Made by a program: the position numbers and the translations under genes | Shown here: piece after piece, positions 12,001 to 17,100 of the stretch | Numbering within the stretch: the stretch's first letter is position 1 | Layout of the letters: every line of letters starts with the position of its first letter | Notes under the pieces: generated by a model | Seen by the model: only the letters and a program-made list of their open reading frames with translations | The model's database searches: none | What the model was told of the DNA's origin: nothing | IMG/VR virus record: IMGVR_UViG_3300023184_000511 | Location: 1-24,096 of that record | Direction: 5' to 3' (one strand) | DNA length: 24,096 nt | DNA from: a virus

Positions 12001-14163
12001 TATACTGTAATCTGTAGTAGCAATTGTTCCGGTATATTCAGTATATACTTGTACATCGGGATAGTAATTTTGTTGTCCGGCTACAATAGAGAATGCATCA
12101 GGTGTTCTTGTATCAATAAAATCAATTGGTGCTTTACCATATGTACCAGAATTAAAAAGTTTTAAGTTAGGATAAAATTCTATGATCGGGCGCTTTGCTT
12201 TGTTATCAGCAGTTGCATATATTGAAACTAAATCTGGATTATTGTTATACGTAGCTGTTGCATTGATAACATCAATATGAAACCAACGATTGCTTCTAGA
12301 CCATGCGTTCATATTAATTGCATTTCTAGCAATTGTTATATAATCTTGCATTACCGGAATTGAACTGCTAGCTTCCCAACTACCAACATCATATGCTAAC
12401 GAATCCCAAGGAATATATACACTTTCAGTAAATCCTTCAGGTACAACTAAATCGCTAACTGGTATTAATTCTATAGCAGTGCCTACGCCCTCAACGTAAT
12501 ATTGACCCGTTTTATATTTTGGCGGATATATATCGCCTTGCAATGTAATTTTTAATCCATTGGTAAATACTACACCTGAAAGTGATGTGTAATTTGGTCT
12601 ACCTAAAATATCAACATCAACATTAATTGTATTAGTAATATTACTTTCAATAATTTTAATTAAACCAACTTTGTTTGCATTGTTTCCATCTTGATAATAT
12701 AATGTATCTAACGTAGAACTTATATATGGTATTAATTGTATTTCACCGGCCTCATTTTGAAAGAAACTTTTATTTGCATATTGTGTTCCAAAATTTGGAA
12801 TAATTTTTTGTCCGGATGGAATAGCACTTGCGGGAACTAGGTTAATAACATAGCTGCCCGGAGTTCCTACATATTTTATTGTATATAAATTTTGATTTAC
12901 ATACGTGTAATAACCCTCTTCTAACAAACCTTGATTTGTATATGCGGTCATTGTTCCAGTAGCAGTTGTAAGTGCCTCTTGTGATCCATTTGGACTTAAT
13001 GATATAGTAAAATGAGTTGAATCCGTAATAGATTGTACGTAGTAAAGCGTGTTATCTGCTGTGGTTGAATATTGTTTTATTCCACCAAACGGGGTTGTTC
13101 CGGTAAAAGTAATACTTCCACCAACTATTAAGTTTGCAGTAGAACTACAAGTAATTAAATTACCAATACTATTAGTTGCTGTAATAGAAATAGATTGAGT
13201 TGCAACTAATTCATTATTAGTATCATACTCAGTATAATCATAGAAATTTTGAACAAATCCTATTTCGTTTGTTTCGCCAGTATCATAAAATAAGACAGTA
13301 AGACCGTTCAATGATGTTACCCCGTCAATTCCTGCAAAGCCGGTGACTGGTTGACCATTTAATGAACTAAATGGAATCGTAGATACTACACCTACAGGGT
13401 TATTACCGGGTAAGTTAAATTCATTTTGAGCATCTTTAAATGGCACCGAAAATGTTACAACACCCTGATTAACGCCATTGTTTTGTACTCCAAATACATC
13501 ACGAGTATACAAATTAGGTTGAGTTGGGCTATATCCTGTAACTCCGGGAGCACCTTGTATCCAAAAGCCACTTGCTTGATTTACGTTAAAAGTATATGTG
13601 CCGCCCCTAAGAAGCGTTAGTGTAGGATTTGTTGTTGATCCAGATGAGCCGACTACACCAATATTATAACCGTTACCAACATCGGTAACTACATAATCAT
13701 TATTAGTGAATACAGTTTGTGCTGAGACAACTACTGATTCAGGACCTTCTGGTATCCAATAGTATTGGTTAAAATTAATTAATTTATCTAAGTTAGTAAA
13801 ACTATCCCAAGAATAGAATTCACCTTCAAATAACCTATTATTATTATTAGTTTGACCACCTTCTAATTTTATACCATCGACAATACCCGGATAACTAATA
13901 AAATCTTGTGCAGTATTTGTGTTAGTTTTAGTAAAGACAACACCCGGATCTAATTGGTAATCTATTCTAGTTTTTGTAGGTTCGGTAACGTAATAGTTAT
14001 TTGCATTAACCCCATAACCAAATTTGCTACCCACATAACCTTGTATTTTTTTAGTGTTAGGTTGATCTACTAATACATCCAACGTTGCCCCTAAGAATTG
14101 AGCATTGGTTGGTGTTTTAAATATCTCAGGTAAAAAATTAAGTGTTCTTATTCTTGTTGCCAT
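1..14163 (-). CDS. Giant modular tail/baseplate protein, at least 4,721 aa, C-terminus outside the window
   Basis: The frame opens with ATG at 14163, 10 bases after the gp6-like stop, and no TAA, TAG or TGA occurs in frame down to position 1. Protein numbering below starts from this ATG. Residues 1-145 form a block likely to dock on the baseplate. Then follow a cupredoxin-like insert (about 180-243), long Tyr/Asn/Asp-rich beta-type sequence, an aromatic block (about 1545-1601), a CBM5/12-like module (2057-2101), an FG-GAP-like propeller (about 2458-2659), a VKPYH block (about 3721-3743), and three families of short degenerate repeats, densest after residue 3480. No signal peptide, obvious membrane segment or recognisable enzyme motif was seen. 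No good Shine-Dalgarno sits at the usual distance: the nearest GGA is 13 bases from the ATG. The position directly after gp6 matches gp7 of T4 or gpI of P2, both far shorter. Inference: a baseplate-anchored giant fibre or scaffold. The reading frame is certain; the function is not. Confidence 0.9.
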   Translation of the reverse strand, partial: MATRIRTLNFLPEIFKTPTNAQFLGATLDVLVDQPNTKKIQGYVGSKFGYGVNANNYYVTEPTKTRIDYQLDPGVVFTKTNTNTAQDFISYPGIVDGIKLEGGQTNNNNRLFEGEFYSWDSFTNLDKLINFNQYYWIPEGPESVVVSAQTVFTNNDYVVTDVGNGYNIGVVGSSGSTTNPTLTLLRGGTYTFNVNQASGFWIQGAPGVTGYSPTQPNLYTRDVFGVQNNGVNQGVVTFSVPFKDAQNEFNLPGNNPVGVVSTIPFSSLNGQPVTGFAGIDGVTSLNGLTVLFYDTGETNEIGFVQNFYDYTEYDTNNELVATQSISITATNSIGNLITCSSTANLIVGGSITFTGTTPFGGIKQYSTTADNTLYYVQSITDSTHFTISLSPNGSQEALTTATGTMTAYTNQGLLEEGYYTYVNQNLYTIKYVGTPGSYVINLVPASAIPSGQKIIPNFGTQYANKSFFQNEAGEIQLIPYISSTLDTLYYQDGNNANKVGLIKIIESNITNTINVDVDILGRPNYTSLSGVVFTNGLKITLQGDIYPPKYKTGQYYVEGVGTAIELIPVSDLVVPEGFTESVYIPWDSLAYDVGSWEASSSIPVMQDYITIARNAINMNAWSRSNRWFHIDVINATATYNNNPDLVSIYATADNKAKRPIIEFYPNLKLFNSGTYGKAPIDFIDTRTPDAFSIVAGQQNYYPDVQVYTEYTGTIATTDYSISRTITETALTTNLVTVNSTTGFRVNDIIVIPAASTLGVLGNVDEITTYYISEVVDSTHIKLSLTAGGETLELTTASGSISTTWEPLSTTVTIAAADVTGTFDIGLYITDSTNVLPTNSIIESVTGTTTLTIVVSWGQGTYGIIPGATGASLVATATTVDNYALFEGSRVVFAADTNLEVRNKIYVSRFSTVTGSATPIITLAEANDGAILVNDQLAVYRGYEHAGFDFYFDGDIWTQGQQKITVNQPPLFDVFDENNISFGDKAVYVGSSFAGNKLFAYGVGSGINDIVLGFPIRYSSVNNVGDISFDVSLNSNTFTYVQGQNPITQKVNTGYVYNYFSRDAFKRQLGWQTAVAPSVQYQLFSFDYVLGTPPSFLCDIAANLVTEWPTIQVFVNNVLQTSDMYLVTVGATNTLVYLNTDPTTDTVVQILLLSDQVSPKAYYTIPINLNNNPLNAELTTVNVGEIRGQYQSIFYNNPNVIGEVFGSNNFRDLGNVVPWGNRIIQNSASLVLPGTFLRKQNHNLFNSLAYNNKEYIKFKTLLVDTVNKTAYNQRFDPSYILDNALVQIAANKSNSQPFFWSDMLPGKAAYVQNTYSFANSLDVSIYPLTRIYDFTTANYYGVLVYLDRTTDGVQSVTQLIKGQDYIVSTDAPSLTITTDLAPGDQITIKEYNQTYGSYAPNTPTKLGLYPAFIPEVIVDNHYSEPTYFILGHDGSYNKLYGDYDPTIGVLVDFRDQALLEYETRVYNNLKLSNVIPIQEYEIVPGFFRTSPYSYDEYMDMYSPAFLNWVGQNRVEYKHQYFNKNNEFTYNYNSSANRINGEPIEQGYWRGVYQYFYDTTTPDSTPWEMLGYKIQPTWWQTRYGPAPYTSDNLVLWGDLAQGIDWNNGNPFVIPQAVRDGLLNVIPVDSAGNLLSPFISIVGNYTNNTLQADWVVGDDSPTELSYRRSSSWPFDLMRIMALSRPARFFNLGVDVDNYKYSPEFDQYLVNNRSHLVINEVEIYGNGIPKTSYINWIVDYEKQVGVDATANIKSLLNNLDVRLIYRLAGFSDKTLLKFYVEKGTPNSASASLLIPDESYAVLLYDNQPFDKIVYSSIIVQQVATGYAVFGNSQSNAYFKSLSPQSNVNTDIITVEKLKVRVSRNYDTPINIVPYGTIFGTPQEVANFVAGYGAYLRAAGMIFDDMQYGIEINWSQMISEFLYWAQTGWENGSIVTLNPSANSLTINKDSYIVQPLTLAQTNFVLNENLYPIQAKDLNVFRDETLFNAKPLSQGDSIGYGQFNISNMEHGVVFDNTTLFNDTIYNLVTGLRQNRIYLTGSKTAEWNGTMTTSGFILNQDNIQEWTREIKYTTGQIVKYKNKYWTAIKIVQAKEIFDERDWKLTSYDLIQKGLLPNPSTRAYESTLYYNVNEANLEQDADLLSFSLIGYRPRDYLAIADLTDITQVNVYKNLIKNKGTRNATNAFKGANLPQGGIDYDVYENWAILSGEFGGVLNNNFIEFKLNQNYLTGNPAIVGITDSLTNTYGVQQEVPLYSLFNYERPVDNVNILPTISAGEPSLLYPDAGYVNFNDVKLSSYYYSQLPLAIGQNGLVVPIDRLYVRDYMWLADYLQSWQVYTPVSGGRVINAKNNLNNTVTITFAAPHNITQYQPFAIVNFDPAVNGYYLAALVVDQFNIIINLVLGPSVKNITGQGIAMLFQSQRVAQPSDINNLPLLDSEFIKNKVWVDTNNDGAWAVYRKSINYQYESSITDLTAETFGSAVAYTDNLGYLIGDANAGKIYRYTFDALTKTYQLLQTITESGSFGSAITYSDNIIVAAEPTSVSPKVYIYDLIITKELNILSELQTISAEDGSTNWGSSVTISGDKQWLYISATDLNRVYAYRKSQLTDLYEYATYVTTSGLVSGDQFGYSISTDYAGTTLVVGTPYQNANGLENWGYTYTFNRIEQNILIQTNSRPNVPPALQLAWSPPTTSTTATDTLSGDYIKLNSIAGITVDDPIMFTGNGLAGTGVSPTVVYYVAAIDTPGTKIQIKTTRTSVSVISITPVASISVPTYVQTTPIYVSQNGTLVSDNNYAVVNSTLVFTGSLTAGDIINVSGQNFILAQTFTTEETPRVGVQFGNSVDITTSASEILVGAPFQLNKLNEEGAIHRFTNGGGKYGIIIGTEKTNVTSTRLILLNGYLVNIPVGDAATAANAINGVGLININASVTGPELDKLAISVINPDLSLPNQKLMLSVLDAATYAELGINVYTKTQLIHCPHLTGPTQFGYTVKFNEFDSFIASAPTGTRYEATTFDFSDDELDNDTVFDNNTTQWVDPKPNAGAVYMFDYLSNYNESLLNPGKFVFAQNVNNLDEEYGSQPRYGTALDFNNYNVVIGTPNFMPGSVDGQVVTFNNVLGQKDWSVFRSSSEIVDINKINNSQIFSAQTNNTLINLDYIDPLQGKILGAARENIDFVSNSDPAYYNNVNTVASQRSWGAEHLGMLWLDTSAMKFVNYHQDDVIYNSRYWGTLFPGSNIVVYSWVSSPVLPVNYQGPGRPKDVNSYAIHYVLNSTGSLVPLYYYWVQNTNIIFTERGKTLSDSIVERYIANPQNSGISYFAPLLPNVFGIYNSGSYINAQDSVFHIGYASGTNNDVSHSQYSLIRANYADDFLPGLPSSINRTQSTLHGNYQLANGGDPFNLYSRMLDSICGVDTAGQVVPDPFLPRLVQYGVLARPKQSFFVNRFAALKNYLTYANEVLAQFPITETGRYSDLFQENPRIYAIDPDTDAEVIISATSLIVGKQYVINTVGTTDFTLCGSLANSVGTAFVATVVGTGTGTCKVLIFNTGEQYSTPNYWSYANWWATGYSDSTKSSLQVSLYADLSTLAVDAGTIATVAMNGNGNSETYIYESTGVWRRIGLSNGTIKFNTYLWDYSAARIGFGDNFFDTSPYDSFPSEETRWILRALNEQLFQGELLIFRNKSLILLFEYIQSETIESENYLPWLNKTSFIDVSHTIRELKPIEVYQSDNQEFLAGYLNEVKPYHVVIKEFLFKYTGGDLFEGDITDFDLPAQFNTDVQQFVTPQLVYQDPNGYYEYAASDPIWQTQEYTQWFANKGLSLVGQSDYPITILASYITTNTQEFVVDNASGFPVNGTIKIGSSSGYEEINYSYVNTALNVVSGLQRGVNGTAITDHIPGEQILIELPAVVLLNSGKNYIEPPRVVAYVNPNKTKSAEFTGIIDNVTLYITSVVTGSIVVGNYITGTGILDNTQIIDQVDAGIYIVNLSQTVTNTAIIQYIGPIVPAQLEAVMSLDSVLRIDVINPGQGYLSEPEIIIDSALSVVFDSSAVSVQSNTIRLYAPTLSTGDLIQYKVDTNTTPPGGIVPNQWYYVNVLETSPLIVVALYTGYGDAVYDHNRVQIYNQGSGSQNSLNLGARAFTLTSASPVRENITTLRFDRNTYNSRVIDWVAGRYYGAYYAGKYSNSKAVASSSIQLESTQPPITSILAGAQGIAFEISDVRNERTVDYLSLIRNVSYTDATDFVRLLPSGPYVAQGRISSTTLTVNSVTGGSIRANDLLTGAAIQYGTTILNQITPLTTGETLGGVGRYTVSYSQTVPSSSTNPDITFTAITPNASGSTIGLYIGMPIKFTGAVGSSGITAGTVYYVASIINETDFQISVSSTGSPVLDLNTQIISIAGLECYVGSVSDTAIITVIYPGITSVTATQTETNKLTIPLNTLGTGGTTGFYVGLPLFFTSGGTEVFGGIVANDIYYVTTVCDLQTFTMSRSATPSIYTMVSTNSAADTITLDDVISGLSLNDPIIFNNFTFTPGNLIVGNYYTIVTVGTTDFAALGALSNTAGTRFQAAATGLVTAGSFVVGEVYTIVSVGSTNFTLCGASSNSVGTVFVATVAGTGTGTASQGSGVVSTTTWSNIVAGTTYYISSFVGSTACQIATGINLAPLSITDTINGTGMMTSQVDTYDLTTATGDMTININLPVSPGQVDNQKFTLYQTSGEYTGVTGTNGALIQQPISAVI
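355..480 (-). repeat. VGTTDFT repeat, copy B (tandem with copy C)
   Basis: Residues 4562-4603: FVVGEVYTIVSVGSTNFTLC, GASSNSVGTVFVAT, GTGTGTA. It is close to copy A in protein sequence, and the underlying DNA is also recognisably similar (shared runs around the CGGxAxNSVGT codons). It therefore probably arose by duplication rather than convergence. Confidence 0.65.
508..609 (-). repeat. VGTTDFT repeat, copy C (tandem with copy B)
   Basis: Residues 4519-4552: LIVGNYYTIVTVGTTDFAAL, GALSNTAGTRFQAA. It is followed after a few residues by copy B, giving a true tandem pair. It is more diverged at its end, lacking the GTGTGT tail. Confidence 0.6.
712..927 (-). repeat. YYV-type degenerate module, copy 5
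   Basis: Residues about 4413-4484: TNKLTIPLNTLG, GFYVGLPLFFTSGG, NDIYYVTTVCDLQTFTMS. It follows copy 4 closely, giving a near-tandem pair. Weaker relatives (WYYVNVLETSPLIVVALY near 1900-1970 and TTYYISSFVGSTACQIATG near 230-310) fit the core only partly and are not listed separately. Confidence 0.55.
1030..1236 (-). repeat. YYV-type degenerate module, copy 4
   Basis: Residues about 4310-4378: DITFTAI, GLYIGMPIKFTG, GTVYYVASIINETDFQISVS. This is a clear match to the core of copy 1 (IGMPIKFTG / YYVASI...FQIS). It is separated from copy 5 by only about 35 residues. Confidence 0.55.
1258..1431 (-). repeat. ITGTGI...YxVSxSQTV module, copy 2
   Basis: Residues about 4245-4302: STTLTVNSVTGGSIRANDLL, TGAAIQYGTTILNQI, GRYTVSYSQTV. 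It has the same order of elements as copy 1 and runs directly into YYV-module copy 4, so modules of different families are concatenated. A weaker relative lies around 11640-11760 (FDIGLYITDSTNVLPTNS). Confidence 0.55.
2221..2373 (-). repeat. ITGTGI...YxVNxSQTV module, copy 1
   Basis: Residues about 3931-3981: VTLYITSVVTGSIVVGNYIT, then GTGILDNTQI and YIVNLSQTVTNTAI. The pattern LxVTxVxxGxIxVGxxIxGTGI...T.I......G.Y.V..SQTV is one I recall as frequent in phage tail proteins. Confidence 0.55.
2500..2685 (-). other. EEINYSYV...GLQRGVNGT block of the giant protein
   Basis: Residues about 3827-3888 read FVVDNASGFPVNGTIKIG, YEEINYSYV, GLQRGVNGTA, GEQI. The order G.I.IG.E.I.Y...........G..RGVNGT.....G..I is a short beta-element I recall from many phage tail and fibre proteins. 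The function is unknown. Confidence 0.4.
2935..3003 (-). other. VKPYH block of the giant protein
   Basis: Residues about 3721-3743 read FLAGYLNEVKPYHVVIKEFL. It is preceded by a helical, Leu/Ile/Glu-rich stretch (WILRALNEQLFQGELLIF near 3160-3220). I remember the EVKPYH.KI.EF motif in large structural proteins of marine myoviruses, but this was not checked. It may mark the end of an ancestral core before the repeat-rich C-terminal part. Confidence 0.35.
3577..3705 (-). repeat. VGTTDFT repeat, copy A
   Basis: Residues 3487-3529: LIVGKQYVINTVGTTDFTLC, GSLANSVGTAFVAT, ending GTGTGTC. The pattern (V)VGxxYxIxTVGTTDFTxxGaxxNSvGTxFxATxxGTGTGT is shared with copies B and C. Confidence 0.65.
5905..6090 (-). 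repeat. YYV-type degenerate module, copy 3
   Basis: Residues about 2692-2753: LSGDYIKLNSIAGITVDDPI, MFTGNGL, VVYYVAAIDTPGTKIQI. It keeps the (V)xDPIxF...YYVxxI core but lacks the LTTATG end. It lies just downstream in the protein of the FG-GAP-like segment. Confidence 0.45.
6187..6792 (-). other. FG-GAP-like beta-propeller segment of the giant protein
   Basis: Residues about 2458-2659 hold four spaced FG-GAP-type blades: TFGSAVAYTD, SFGSAITYSD, NWGSSVTISGD and DQFGYSISTDYAGTTLVVGTP. Between them are YRYTFDALTKTYQLLQTI, VYIYDL and VYAYRK strands, the usual alternation in integrin-alpha-type propellers. The segment is preceded by VWVDTNNDGAWAVYRK. Such propellers usually mediate protein or glycan binding. 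Four clear blades are fewer than the six or seven of a closed propeller; others may be too degraded to see. Confidence 0.55.
7861..7995 (-). other. CBM5/12-like (chitin-binding type 3) module in the giant protein
   Basis: Residues 2057-2101 read QEWTREIKYTTGQIVKYKNK, then YWTAIKIV and DERDWKLTSYD. The arrangement W....Y..G..V.Y....Y.A.........W matches the short aromatic signature of family 5/12 carbohydrate-binding modules, which are common in phage tail proteins. The aromatic residues at the expected spacing are the evidence. A role in binding host glycans is an inference from the family. Confidence 0.5.
9361..9530 (-). other. Aromatic-rich conserved block of the giant protein
   Basis: Residues about 1545-1601 contain GYWRGVYQYFYDT, PWEMLGYKIQPTWW, RYGPAPYTSDNLVLW and GDLAQG. 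The density of Trp, Tyr and Pro is far above the rest of the protein. I recall near-identical motif strings (PWEMLGF..KP.WW, YG.APYT) in very large structural proteins of marine myoviruses, but cannot confirm this here. About 50 residues further on is another striking stretch, SYRRSSSWPFDLMRIMALS. No enzymatic motif is recognised. Confidence 0.4.
11761..11964 (-). repeat. YYV-type degenerate module, copy 2
   Basis: Residues about 734-801: LVTVNSTTGFRVNDIIVI, then TTYYISEVVDSTHIKLSL and LELTTASGSIS. It aligns by eye with copy 1 over its full length (YYV..I.DST.F.IS versus YYISEVVDSTHIKLS; LTTATG versus LTTASG). Confidence 0.6.
12943..13167 (-). repeat. YYV-type degenerate module, copy 1
   Basis: Residues about 333-407 of the giant protein: NLITCSSTANLIVGGSITF, then LYYVQSITDSTHFTIS, ending LTTATGTMTA. 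The core pattern is (V/I)GxxIxF...YYVxxIxDSTxFxIS...LTTATG. It recurs at least four more times in this protein (see the other copies). The fold is unknown to me; the pattern suggests a small beta-domain. Confidence 0.6.
13435..13626 (-). other. Cupredoxin-like insert in the giant protein
   Basis: Residues about 180-243 read LTLLRGGTYTFNV, then GFWIQ, GVQNNGVNQG and VVTFSVP. This order (L.RG.TY.F.V, FWI, GV.NNG...G..TF.VP) is the pattern I associate with small cupredoxin-like beta-sandwich domains in marine phage and bacterial proteins. The usual C-terminal Cys/His/Met ligand segment after the TF.VP strand is not visible; the sequence continues FKDAQNEFNLPG instead. The insert is therefore probably structural or carbohydrate-binding rather than a copper site. 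Confidence 0.45.
13729..14163 (-). other. N-terminal conserved block of the giant protein (possible baseplate docking domain)
   Basis: Residues 1-145 include the stretch LNFLPEIFKTPTNAQFLGAT, then VGSKFGYGV, an EPTKTRIDYQLDPGVVF run, FYSWDSF, and INFNQYYWIPEGP. From memory this pattern begins very large structural proteins in aquatic T4-like phages. The LPEIF...FL start also loosely resembles the LPxIY...FL opening of gpI-type tail proteins. That resemblance, and the position after gp6, are the only grounds for proposing a wedge-docking role. Confidence 0.5.
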
Positions 14164-14170
14164 AATCTAT

Positions 14171-14178
14171 TATTTATC
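14171..14178 (-). promoter_or_regulatory. GATAAATA, candidate late-promoter element before the giant gene
   Basis: On the coding strand the octamer GATAAATA ends 7 bases before the ATG at 14163 and contains the gp6-like stop codon TAA (14176-14174). T4 late promoters use TATAAATA. The same octamer precedes gp25 and gp6 here. An alternative is that the GGAT part is a weak, distant ribosome-binding site with an A/T spacer. Confidence 0.45.
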
Positions 14179-17100
14179 CGATTTGTAATTGTGCTGGTGT
14201 AAGTGCTGCTATAACTAATACATCATTTGCTGTCGCCCCATTAACAAAGATTTCATATGGCGCTGATTTAATTTCATATAAATCACCAAATGACATCAGT
14301 GGATTGTTGGGCACTAATACAGCAGAACTGATTAAACTTCCACATTCGTTATGCAAATATGCACTTAATTCGGAAAAGTAAAACGTATCTCCAAAATTCC
14401 AATTGTTGATATCAAAATAATTATTCATGGCAGTTAAGACCGCACTACGAATTTCACTATTACTAGCACTGGTTCTACTATCTCTAATAACTTTAATAGT
14501 TGCACGTAATGCAGGTAATGCCTTAGGACCAAATAATGGTTGAAATGCCACACTATTTAAAATTACACTATCAGTAAGCATTTTGAAATCATTCACTTGA
14601 CCATATGATTGTGTTAATTCATTTATAGTTGGTTTTTCTGGTTCAGGTACTGTATTTGTAGTATCTTGTATATAATTAGTATAGGCAGTATAATAAGCCT
14701 GTGTTACCACATATAAATCAATAATGTTTGTTGTAGCAGGATCGATACGTGTCGTATTGTTACTATTATGACGATATTGAAATTGTAATCCTTGACGACC
14801 AGGTCTAGTAATATATTGACCAGTCGGTTCTTGTTCTAATACATAGAACGGAGTTGTAACTGCACTATCTTGTACGGTTGTATAAAAAATATTATCGGCA
14901 TATGCATAAAATAATTGTCCTAAAGGGTAATCATATTTTGCATTTTCAATTTGTGTTGAAGTTGGATATGAGTAAACAACATCAGTAGATGGTATAATTT
15001 GATATCTAGATAAATTAATAGCATCCTGAACTAAACTAAAAAATACATATATACCAATATTGGCATTATTAGGAACATATCCTGTTACTGCATTAAAGAA
15101 ATCTGGATTAGATATAATAGTTTGATTATTGATATCAGTAGTTGAAATTTCAACTTCAAAATCATCTATATATCCGTCAGAAAAAACTGTTTGTCCTACT
15201 ATATTAGTTTGTATATTATTTGTTAAAGGGTAATTGGAATTATATTGTGTATTAGTTGCCAGGACAGTTACACTATCTTGTAATATTTTTCCAGAAAAAG
15301 GATCGTAAACTAGCTTGTCTCTTTCGAATGCAAATCTAGTATCAGCTACACTTCCAAATAGATATTCTAATGATTTATACGTTATAGTATATCTGTTGTT
15401 TCCTAAACTATTAAAGTTTACGAACCAACCAGTAGTATTATAATTTTCAATAGACCATCTATCTTGGTTAATACTCAATGAATTATTGAATAACAAAGAA
15501 AAACTTTGTTGCAGTTGCATCTTAAGAATACATTCTTGTATAATAGTAGCTGACAATGAATTATCAAACGAAGGGATAATTGTTGTTAGTATAGCGCCAG
15601 TTGGTATATATCCATTAAATGATATTGGGCCTGCTCCATTAGTAAATGCACCTCTACCATTATTATATCCATCACCAATTACATATAATGCTGTAGTCCA
15701 GAAATAAGTAGCGTCGGATGGGCTCGGTATACCCGAAACTAATCTATTGTTACTATCAAAATAATAACCAGATGGTGCTACAAATTTACATAATGCACCC
15801 TTACTGATATATTTTACGTTATGAGTAGAGTAAGTACCAACCGAGATAGGGGTATTTTGATTATGTTCTATATCATAAAAATAACCAGTTAATGAGTTTG
15901 CAGCAACACTACTTGTTTGCCAATATACTGTTCCGTCACCTGACGCAGAATTAACATTATATCTAGGATAATATTGATTATAATACTGCATAGAACGATT
16001 TGCTGCTAGGGCAGCAGACAATGAATCTGATAAGAAAGTAATGATATCACCGGTGGTATTAATATTAAGAGTTAATACTCCATTACTATCATCAAAATAC
16101 ATAGCGCCGTCATTGGCAAAACTATTTAAACTACTGTATTTGCCAGTTGGATCAAGTAAATCTAAATTCTTACTTACACCAACGCTACTTCTGTTAACTG
16201 CTTTTGATTTAATAATAGAACTGTATAATGTATACGGGAAGTTATTATAATCTTCACCGTTAACCATGCGGTTCTGTGTGTAATATCTTGTTGGGGCACG
16301 TTGTTTGATTTGTGCTAATGGTTCACGAACTTGTGCATTTGATACTGGGGTTGATAATTGTAATCCTAATGTCAATGTTTCAGCACGACCGTAACGGTTT
16401 AAATAGGTAAACGATACGCTGATCCCTTGCATTTCTGACGGGTCAATTGTATAAGTTAATGCATTCCCTGCACGTACATATGCTCTATAATTACCTACAG
16501 GGATTTCGCTAAAAACACCATCTCCAAATACGTAACTTACTTGGTCATTAAAACGAGAGGTGACACTAAAAATTTGGCGTCTGCTTGATTCGGTTTGTAG
16601 ATACGCATCAGCATAGATGTTGTCCACTTGTTTCCATAATAATGGCGTATTGTTATTAGTACTAACTTGATATAGCCAAGTATCAGTATTATTGATACCT
16701 TCAATATCAATATCTACTACTTGATTAGAAATTTGTTGCTGTAAATTAAAATCATAATTTTGCAATGTGCCTTGTTTAAAGTAGAAGAAATAACCTGTAT
16801 TTGGACTACCATAACCTAAACCGTCGTTACGATATAACATATTAAAGCGACCAGTCGGTGCTGGAGGAATTTCATAAACATAATCTTCATTTAAACTAGT
16901 TACACTTACTAATTCAAATGGCATTGTCATCCCGTCAACTGATGAGGTGAAGGGCACGATTGGTAAACTATTAGTTGGTATAGCCAATGTATATTCACTT
17001 GTTTTAACACCTAACAAATCTGATGTATTACCTGGATTTCCAATTCGTTGAGAATTAATTAATGCACTATTGATAATAGTATTATACTGTTCCAACCAAT

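Noticed and set aside
1-14163. Several separate genes instead of one giant gene
   Set aside because: Reading every in-frame triplet found no stop, and coding-like sequence with recognisable modules continues from one end to the other without an internal ribosome-binding site and start that would require a boundary.
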